DNA from: an uncultured Eubacteriales bacterium
GTDB taxonomy: Bacteria; Bacillota; Clostridia; Oscillospirales; CAG-382
NCBI GenBank assembly: GCA_934444645.1
Contig: CAKSCV010000019.1
Coordinates: 1-54,352, forward strand
Direction of reading: 5' to 3'
DNA: 54,352 nt
In this document: positions 49,801-54,352 of the stretch, one piece after another
How positions within the stretch are numbered: position 1 is the first letter of the stretch
Layout of the letters: every line of letters begins with the position of its first letter
The notes under the pieces: generated by a model
What the model saw: only the letters and a program-made list of their open reading frames with translations
The model's database searches: none
What the model was told of the DNA's origin: nothing
Program-made: the position numbers and the translations under genes

Positions 49801-52800
49801 CTATATCTGGACGACGCGCGTCCCCGGCTTTTACGACCACTTAAAGCTGACAGCCGACCTGTCCGGGTATGGTGCAGCGCCGGAGGACTTTGTGGAATTC
49901 GAGCTTGACGGCTCGGATAATCCCAATATGACCGATGATAAAATTCTGAATATCCGCTTTAACATCCTCAATAAGGCCGGTTCGTGCGAGGTGGATTATA
50001 TCCGCTTTGCCGGTTCTGCGGCAAACGTGGTGGTGGGCGACGGGGAAACGCGAAAAACCGCTTCGGAGGACGTGACGTATATCGTAAAGTCCTCCGGCAC
50101 GTTAGCTCCTGTCGGCACGGCAGCCGTGAACGGCCTGCACCTCGCCGGAAATTTGGATATTTCCCAAGGCATTTTGATTGTCAAAGGTGCGTTTGAAACA
50201 AATACCTCAGGCAATTATAAAGCCTATACGCTCGATATGGCATCTGCCGATGTCACCGATGCCGATACCATGTATATCGGCACAAGAAGCGTTCCGTTGT
50301 ATGACGGCGCTACGTATCTGTTCCCCGAAAAGGACGCAGTGCGCTTCCGCAAGCTTGAAAACACGACCGGCATTGAGCTTGCGCTTGAAGGCAAAAAAAC
50401 GCTGTATGTCGGCGATGGCGCGGAAACCTATACGGCGAAGTTTTCGAAAGAAATTCCCGATGAGACACTTGCGTGGTCGGTCAACCGCCCGGAAATCGCA
50501 TCCATTGACCAAAACGGCGTGTTGACACCAAAGGCGGACGGAACCGTGCGCATTACGGCGGTTTCTGCCTATAATGCCGCTATCCGCGCCACCTTCGACG
50601 CGGAAATTCGGTATCACGCGTTTACGCTTGCCGTTTCCGGTGAAAAGAATATCCGTATCGACGGCAAAACGCGTACCTATACGGCGGCGGTGACCGGAAA
50701 CATTCCGGATACCCGTATTCTGTGGAAGACCGATAACGAAAAAGTTGCCTCCATCAATGCGCAGAGCGGTGAATTGACCGTGCATAAACCGGGAACGTTT
50801 CATGTTATTGCAACTTCTGCATATAATCCGAATGTGTCGGTTTCCTATCCGGTGACGGCTGCCTATGCCGATTTTTCTATCCGGATCGTCGGTCCGGACA
50901 GCATTCTCAAGGATGGCAGAGCAACCTCCTATACCGTCCAAGCGACGGGCGATGTGCCGGAAAACGCTGTATATTATTGGTCGGTGGACGACACCGCACT
51001 TGCCGCCGTTAACGAAAAAGGACGCTTGATTCCCAAAAACAACGGCATCGTGACGCTCAAAGCGGTTTCAGCGTATAACAAAGCGGTTTACGATACCAAA
51101 GAAATCACGCTAAGCGGTCAAACCGGGCTGTTTACCGTGACGTATCATGCCGGCACCGGGGGGACCGTGACCGGGCTTCCCGAACCGGAAGCCGCGCGCG
51201 GAGCGTTTGAATTATCCGGACAGATTCCCAAACGGGATGGGTATATATTCCTCGGTTGGACAGCCGATGAGCAGTCTTCGGAGGTCATTTACACGGTCAA
51301 CGTCTCCAAAGATACCGATGTGTATGCGCTGTGGGGCAAAGGCATTTCGTATGAGTTTAACGGCGAGGCCAAGGGCGTAACGGTTTCCAACGGCAACGTT
51401 TCGGTTTCGCCGAATGGCTATTTGGTGTGTGATACGATCGGCAGAGATGGCGATATTCGTTTGATCGTCGATCCGTTCTCGGTCGATCCGGAAGCTTATC
51501 GCGTGGTGCAAATGCGCATGGCTACCAATAAAAAGAGCTTTGTGCAGATGTTCTACAAGGTGGAACAGACCAAAAACGGTGTTACGACACGCTATGGCTA
51601 CGATGAAAACGGTTATCGCGACGCCGAGGACTATTGCGTTTACGGGGAGCACAAATACACCGAGCTTGACAAGTGGTTCAATGTGCAGTTCAATATGTAC
51701 AACACCTGGCGGCCGGGCAACCCCAACTGGTATATGGCAACGGCGGACAAGGTGGTCGGCCTTTGGATCGATATCACCAATGTGCCGGACGCCACGGTTT
51801 ATTTGGATTATCTGCGCATTCTCGATGTGACCCGCACGGTTTCTTACGATTCCGGAACGACCGACACCGTCACCGGTATGCCGGTAAACGAAAAAACGGT
51901 GTTTGATACGATGTATACCGTGACCGGCACACCGAAGCGCGAAGGGTATACCTTTATGGGTTGGTCGAAGGAACCGAACGATATGACGGCGCGCGTCAGT
52001 TCATTCCGCGTGCTTGACGACGTGACGCTGTACGCCCTTTGGGTCAAAAACACCGCGCTTTCCGAGGACAAGCTTTCGGCGTTTCTCGGTGATATCGACT
52101 GCACCGAGACGGATGCCGTCCTCGTCAAAACGACCGGCGCGGACAACGTTTTAACACTAAGCTTTACCGGCAAAAACGGCGAAACGGTCCTGACCGCCAA
52201 AACCAATGCGCTCGGCTATGCGTACTTTGATCTTTCCGATGAAACGGAAGCGACCGATGCCATCGTTCGTGCGGCGAAAAAATCGTTGGTCAGTGCCCAT
52301 GCTGTTACGCTTGCCTATGCTGTCCGAACGGCAACTACCGTTTTGGACAAACCCGGCAAAGGCTCGGGCGGCGGTTCGTCCGTCCCGGAGGTGGAGGACG
52401 TTGCCAACGACAAAACGGAATATGCCGTCGGTGGCGAAGCCGAGAAAATCAAACCGTTTGAAGGGTATAAAGACGTCAAAGAGCCGATTTTGGTCAACTT
52501 TGACGAAGAAACCGATTTACGCCTTATCGAAACCTTCGGAAACATCCGCAATATGGGTGCTTCCGGCGGCGTTCTGTCGCTGCGTGCCGAGGATTCTCCC
52601 AACACGTATTTTGAAACGGCAAAGCTGTCGCTCGACGCGGCAAGTCACCGGTATGTGGCCCTGAAAATCAAGAAAACAACGCTTGATGCAAGTGTTGTGC
52701 GTATGTATTTCCTGCCGGAAAAAGCGAATGCCGTGTATTATACCGGCAACTCGGAGATCCGCACCATTTCCGAAGATTATCAAATGCTTGTGTATGACAT

Positions 52801-53986
52801 GGGCGATAAGCGTGAATGGCGCGGTGCCATCGACCGGCTGTTATTCACCTTTGTCGGTGCGGCAGAGGGTGATTTCAGGATCGACTGGATTTTGTTTACC
52901 GACGAATTGCCGGAGCATTACGACGATGTGGAGGGCGAAAAGACGGTCTTTGCAACCGTTCATCGAAGCCCTGCCGCCTTTGCGGATGTGGCTGAAACGG
53001 ATTGGTATTGTACCGATGTTGCAAAAGCGTACCGTATCGGCATGATGAACGGCGTATCGGAAACTGCGTTCGATCCGAACGGAAAAGTGACGATTGCACA
53101 GGCAATCACGCTGGCTGTGCGTCTGAATCTGCGTGCCGGCGGAGAAGCGGATACCTTGAAAGCCGCTCACGGCGAAGCATGGTATATGCCGTATATCCGT
53201 ACAGCGCTTGAAAAGCATATCATCAAAGACGGAGAATATGCGGATTACGAAGCATATGCGGTTCGCCGGGACGTGGCGAAGCTTCTGTCAAAGGCATTGT
53301 CCGGCTCTTGGTTTAAGAAAATCAATTATTTCACCGAGATCCCGGACATGGACAGCAAGGACGACGTATATTCGTCGGTGCTTCGGCTGTATAATGCCGG
53401 AATTCTTACCGGATTTGATTCAAAATACCGTTTCTATCCGGATACGGAGATTGACCGTGCGCAAATGGCGGCCATGATCAACCGCATTGCCTTTGAGGAC
53501 AGCCGCAAGCGCGTGGTTACCGAAACAGAACGCAATCTGTTAAGACGCACCTTCTCGGCAGAGGAAATCAAAAGCGCGGGTGTGTGCGAATCCTGCGCTA
53601 CAATAAGCCTTGAGGTGAAAAACGGCTTTGCCTGCAATTCGTCTGTCGGCGGCGATCCGATCGTCTATTTCATGAATCTGCTTGACGATTTGGATAAAAC
53701 ACTGTATTCGCGTATTCGTATCGGAATGCGTTGGGACAGAGAGCGTATGGAAAACCCGATTCCGGTCGGCTGTCAGATTTTCTATACCACGCCGTCGAGC
53801 GGCTGGTCGGGCAGTCAGTGCGTGATTCCGTCATGGAACGGTGAAGTGGATGCCGACGGTGTCGGCGAGTTTGTGTTCGATTTTGATCCGAAGAGCAAAC
53901 CGTTTTCGGCAGTCAAGTCATTCCGCTTGGATCCGTTTGATGTGGCAAATACGGATTTTGCCATTGCCTATATTATCGTAGAATAG
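46898..53986 (+). CDS. giant SLH surface protein with SGNH-like, Big2 and Flg_new domains
   Basis: 2,362 residues; ATG 8 nt after AAGGAGATA, 27 bp after the previous gene. Signal peptide to about 22, then AFVPEEVE, the same motif as in the 39791 product. A jelly-roll-like part (about 35-205), a Big-type part (to 300), an SGNH-like domain (about 305-510) with 'NAHGLAASSIENDYVH' and 'VAKHPNDTGMAAIA' (His493), but 'MTYGNALALHE' where the family has GNS, so the nucleophile is Ala318. Then Big2-like domains (about 525-606, 1158-1237, 1243-1320, 1327-1407), Flg_new repeats (about 612-683, 821-895, 1411-1480, 1647-1717) and three SLH domains (2028-2205). A final sandwich domain ends the protein. A wall-bound adhesin or glycan binder; enzymatic action is doubtful. 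Confidence 0.82.
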   Translation: MKKIIAFVLALSLALPFSSGAAFVPEEVEHSAEAEYVLEWADTALSDDESADITYHFPLNTETYTTPFPLVGVAPHTSILYGSYREWKTTAANTGYVEFPSPTKEIACEKYPYMVLQYKNERDSYNGNVVYYFTTTGDTARDENKTVYSYLATGNTGLFKYQILPLFHNVRYKGFLQNGHMIMREAGAMKITDIFLTDSLDFLTNEPEPDPAVLSLRASDITADGQTVSVYPTLTLPDGTEVTDLKNISWSADSVCVHTATGADGTLTLAGRIDGNVTVGARVAYEGKTYEAATTVAVSGQNPKLYASPVKLMTYGNALALHEASPSLGWKNAHGLAASSIENDYVHVLSAYLNERYGENHVTQVYGKYAENLEAIVATADKGTDFSASFRKVAAYVAEEKPDIVTVQYGEYLFACDSVAYENALTALVKEIRKGAPDAVIVLTTPFGAKRTSDAYTGAQSAAEALGLPLADLSAAAKDGLAAAASHTGVAKHPNDTGMAAIAKAVFTALNVGLTAKDRDSYVLLPESLTVTDTLSITENEGTQLLQVTALPEGASEAFIYESADESVVSVSADGVLTARGNGETVVTVTSRFAPNVKATCTVNVSGQSPAFTLHFDKNASGTVKGMPADKTGVKGEVVLPHVFPERKGYLFSGWSETPDGEIVGRVAVTEDKTVYAVWRKADAFTFDADGYAEGVTADNGFYPVVKDGRFSVTAVGTDVASGNVLKIRVPNLDIDPDAYDTLVVRLQNAATGSSAKLYLTVTTENGSVSYERTIADTALAAYSFELDSLPGQITALELIPTDIDTTVCIEDIQFLNASDSLLRYEANTDDTVREMPSDEYFSESTQIPLTSVKPKRDGYLFLGWSYAPDSKLLISDGSLIDCTKHDALYAVWDKEDHWECDTWWNEIDPQGMDSFAYTNGIFSYRSSGVGAMQNVKKLGYSTDSTSKKLKVRAKWQVADAEGLQAVAYIWTTRVPGFYDHLKLTADLSGYGAAPEDFVEFELDGSDNPNMTDDKILNIRFNILNKAGSCEVDYIRFAGSAANVVVGDGETRKTASEDVTYIVKSSGTLAPVGTAAVNGLHLAGNLDISQGILIVKGAFETNTSGNYKAYTLDMASADVTDADTMYIGTRSVPLYDGATYLFPEKDAVRFRKLENTTGIELALEGKKTLYVGDGAETYTAKFSKEIPDETLAWSVNRPEIASIDQNGVLTPKADGTVRITAVSAYNAAIRATFDAEIRYHAFTLAVSGEKNIRIDGKTRTYTAAVTGNIPDTRILWKTDNEKVASINAQSGELTVHKPGTFHVIATSAYNPNVSVSYPVTAAYADFSIRIVGPDSILKDGRATSYTVQATGDVPENAVYYWSVDDTALAAVNEKGRLIPKNNGIVTLKAVSAYNKAVYDTKEITLSGQTGLFTVTYHAGTGGTVTGLPEPEAARGAFELSGQIPKRDGYIFLGWTADEQSSEVIYTVNVSKDTDVYALWGKGISYEFNGEAKGVTVSNGNVSVSPNGYLVCDTIGRDGDIRLIVDPFSVDPEAYRVVQMRMATNKKSFVQMFYKVEQTKNGVTTRYGYDENGYRDAEDYCVYGEHKYTELDKWFNVQFNMYNTWRPGNPNWYMATADKVVGLWIDITNVPDATVYLDYLRILDVTRTVSYDSGTTDTVTGMPVNEKTVFDTMYTVTGTPKREGYTFMGWSKEPNDMTARVSSFRVLDDVTLYALWVKNTALSEDKLSAFLGDIDCTETDAVLVKTTGADNVLTLSFTGKNGETVLTAKTNALGYAYFDLSDETEATDAIVRAAKKSLVSAHAVTLAYAVRTATTVLDKPGKGSGGGSSVPEVEDVANDKTEYAVGGEAEKIKPFEGYKDVKEPILVNFDEETDLRLIETFGNIRNMGASGGVLSLRAEDSPNTYFETAKLSLDAASHRYVALKIKKTTLDASVVRMYFLPEKANAVYYTGNSEIRTISEDYQMLVYDMGDKREWRGAIDRLLFTFVGAAEGDFRIDWILFTDELPEHYDDVEGEKTVFATVHRSPAAFADVAETDWYCTDVAKAYRIGMMNGVSETAFDPNGKVTIAQAITLAVRLNLRAGGEADTLKAAHGEAWYMPYIRTALEKHIIKDGEYADYEAYAVRRDVAKLLSKALSGSWFKKINYFTEIPDMDSKDDVYSSVLRLYNAGILTGFDSKYRFYPDTEIDRAQMAAMINRIAFEDSRKRVVTETERNLLRRTFSAEEIKSAGVCESCATISLEVKNGFACNSSVGGDPIVYFMNLLDDLDKTLYSRIRIGMRWDRERMENPIPVGCQIFYTTPSSGWSGSQCVIPSWNGEVDADGVGEFVFDFDPKSKPFSAVKSFRLDPFDVANTDFAIAYIIVE

Positions 53987-53992
53987 GAAATG

Positions 53993-54027
53993 AACCGTCT
54001 TTTGCAGACCTGCAAAAGACGGTTTTT
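53993..54027 (+). terminator. intrinsic terminator of the surface-protein genes
   Basis: Perfect 14-bp stem AACCGTCTTTTGCA / TGCAAAAGACGGTT (53993-54006, 54011-54024), 4-nt loop and five Ts, 7 bp after the stop codon. Confidence 0.92.
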
Positions 54028-54130
54028 CTGCCGCGAAGCGGCATCTCATTGTTGCGGCAGCAAAAAAGAAAAGCCGTCGAAGGCGGAAAAAGGATTTAAT
54101 TAGGTTTGTATGAATGTGTTATCTTTGTGC

Positions 54131-54241
54131 GCTGATTCGAGGTTTGCAGAACCTCGAAGCTTTCTTAAAAAGGTTTTAATTGTTGCGGTGCGAAACTGCG
54201 GCTGCGGTATGCTGATTCGAGGTTTGCAGAACCTCGAAGCT
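54131..54241. repeat. two 31-bp hairpin repeats, 80-bp period
   Basis: The same 31 bases (starting GCTGATTCGAGG, ending CTCGAAGCT) stand at 54131-54161 and 54211-54241. Each holds the hairpin TTCGAGGTT-tgcag-AACCTCGAA. After each copy lies a second, different small hairpin (CTTT/AAAG, and TCCC/GGGA) followed by AATTGT, so the layout is kept although the bases differ. Confidence 0.85.
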
Positions 54242-54265
54242 CCCTGCAAAGGGATACGAATTGTC

Positions 54266-54345
54266 ACTTTTTGCATCGTGCAAAAAGTAACCAAAAAGCA
54301 TGCTCGGACGCACAAAAAGTTGCCGGTGGCAAGTTTTTGTGCGTC
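54266..54345. repeat. two further long hairpins at the window end
   Basis: ACTTTTTGCA/TGCAAAAAGT (54266-54275, 54279-54288) and an 18-bp stem with one mismatch (54307-54324, 54328-54345; GACGCACAAAAAGTTGCC). Both stems contain AAAAAGT. No open frame of note lies here. They look like REP-type intergenic repeats continuing beyond the window. Confidence 0.65.
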
Positions 54346-54352
54346 GGAGACC

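Overview
The window looks like a chromosomal segment from an uncultured gut-type Clostridia (Bacillota) with an S-layer. Evidence: several S-layer homology (SLH) proteins, ECF transport, an OmpR/HisKA pair, strong AGGAGG ribosome binding sites, frequent TTG/GTG starts and TTGACA/TATAAT-type promoters. No rRNA, tRNA or CRISPR array was seen. The housekeeping-like parts (1-1,400 and 20,800-54,000) are GC-balanced; the stretch from about 1.5 to 20.7 kb is visibly AT-rich with GC-richer islands of Rhs sequence.

Left edge (1-1,400, minus strand): a TetR-type regulator with an operator-like inverted repeat over its own -10 element, followed by a SAM-dependent methyltransferase.

Rhs polymorphic-toxin graveyard/archive (about 1.8-20.7 kb, all plus strand): after a promoter and a broken fic-like gene come at least four detached Rhs 'tips' (RHS core C-termini). 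Three carry different toxin-like C-terminal domains: polymorphic toxin type 50, a lysozyme-like peptidoglycan-cleaving domain, and a papain/C39-like cysteine protease. Each is followed by a small protein with the features of an immunity protein (cytosolic, lipoprotein or membrane-anchored). Between them lie further orphan immunity-like genes, two duplicated gene modules and short scraps of YD-repeat sequence. No full-length Rhs gene is present. The tips lack good starts, and two are out of frame with their upstream Rhs scrap, so this reads as a store of displaced toxin/immunity cassettes.

Surface uptake locus (20.8-29.15 kb): an MFS transporter and a LacI-type regulator diverge around two 15-bp near-palindromes exactly 30 bp apart. 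Downstream of lacI, closely packed, are an SLH-anchored alpha/alpha-toroid protein, a membrane-tethered DUF4430 (transcobalamin-C-terminal-like) protein, EcfT, and one polypeptide carrying two EcfA ATPase domains plus an S-component-like membrane domain. The toroid plus DUF4430 pair recalls, in split form, the two domains of animal intrinsic factor/transcobalamin, suggesting a cell-surface micronutrient (possibly corrinoid) capture system.

Signalling (29.15-32.2 kb): an OmpR-family response regulator and a histidine kinase, with repeated TCTTAA boxes at the promoter. Carbohydrate locus (32.3-39.45 kb): a putative glycosidase, a TIM-barrel sugar isomerase/epimerase, a Gfo/Idh/MocA oxidoreductase, a ROK kinase, an HpcH/HpaI aldolase and a BNR-repeat sialidase-like protein, a likely sugar or sugar-acid breakdown set.

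Right part (39.5-54.03 kb): three very large secreted surface proteins: a triple-repeat protein with InlB-type (Flg_new) modules, an SLH protein with a WbsX/GH99-like catalytic-type domain, and a 2,362-residue SLH protein with Big2-like, Flg_new and an SGNH-like domain whose nucleophile serine appears replaced by alanine. A terminator and a set of hairpin repeats follow to the end.
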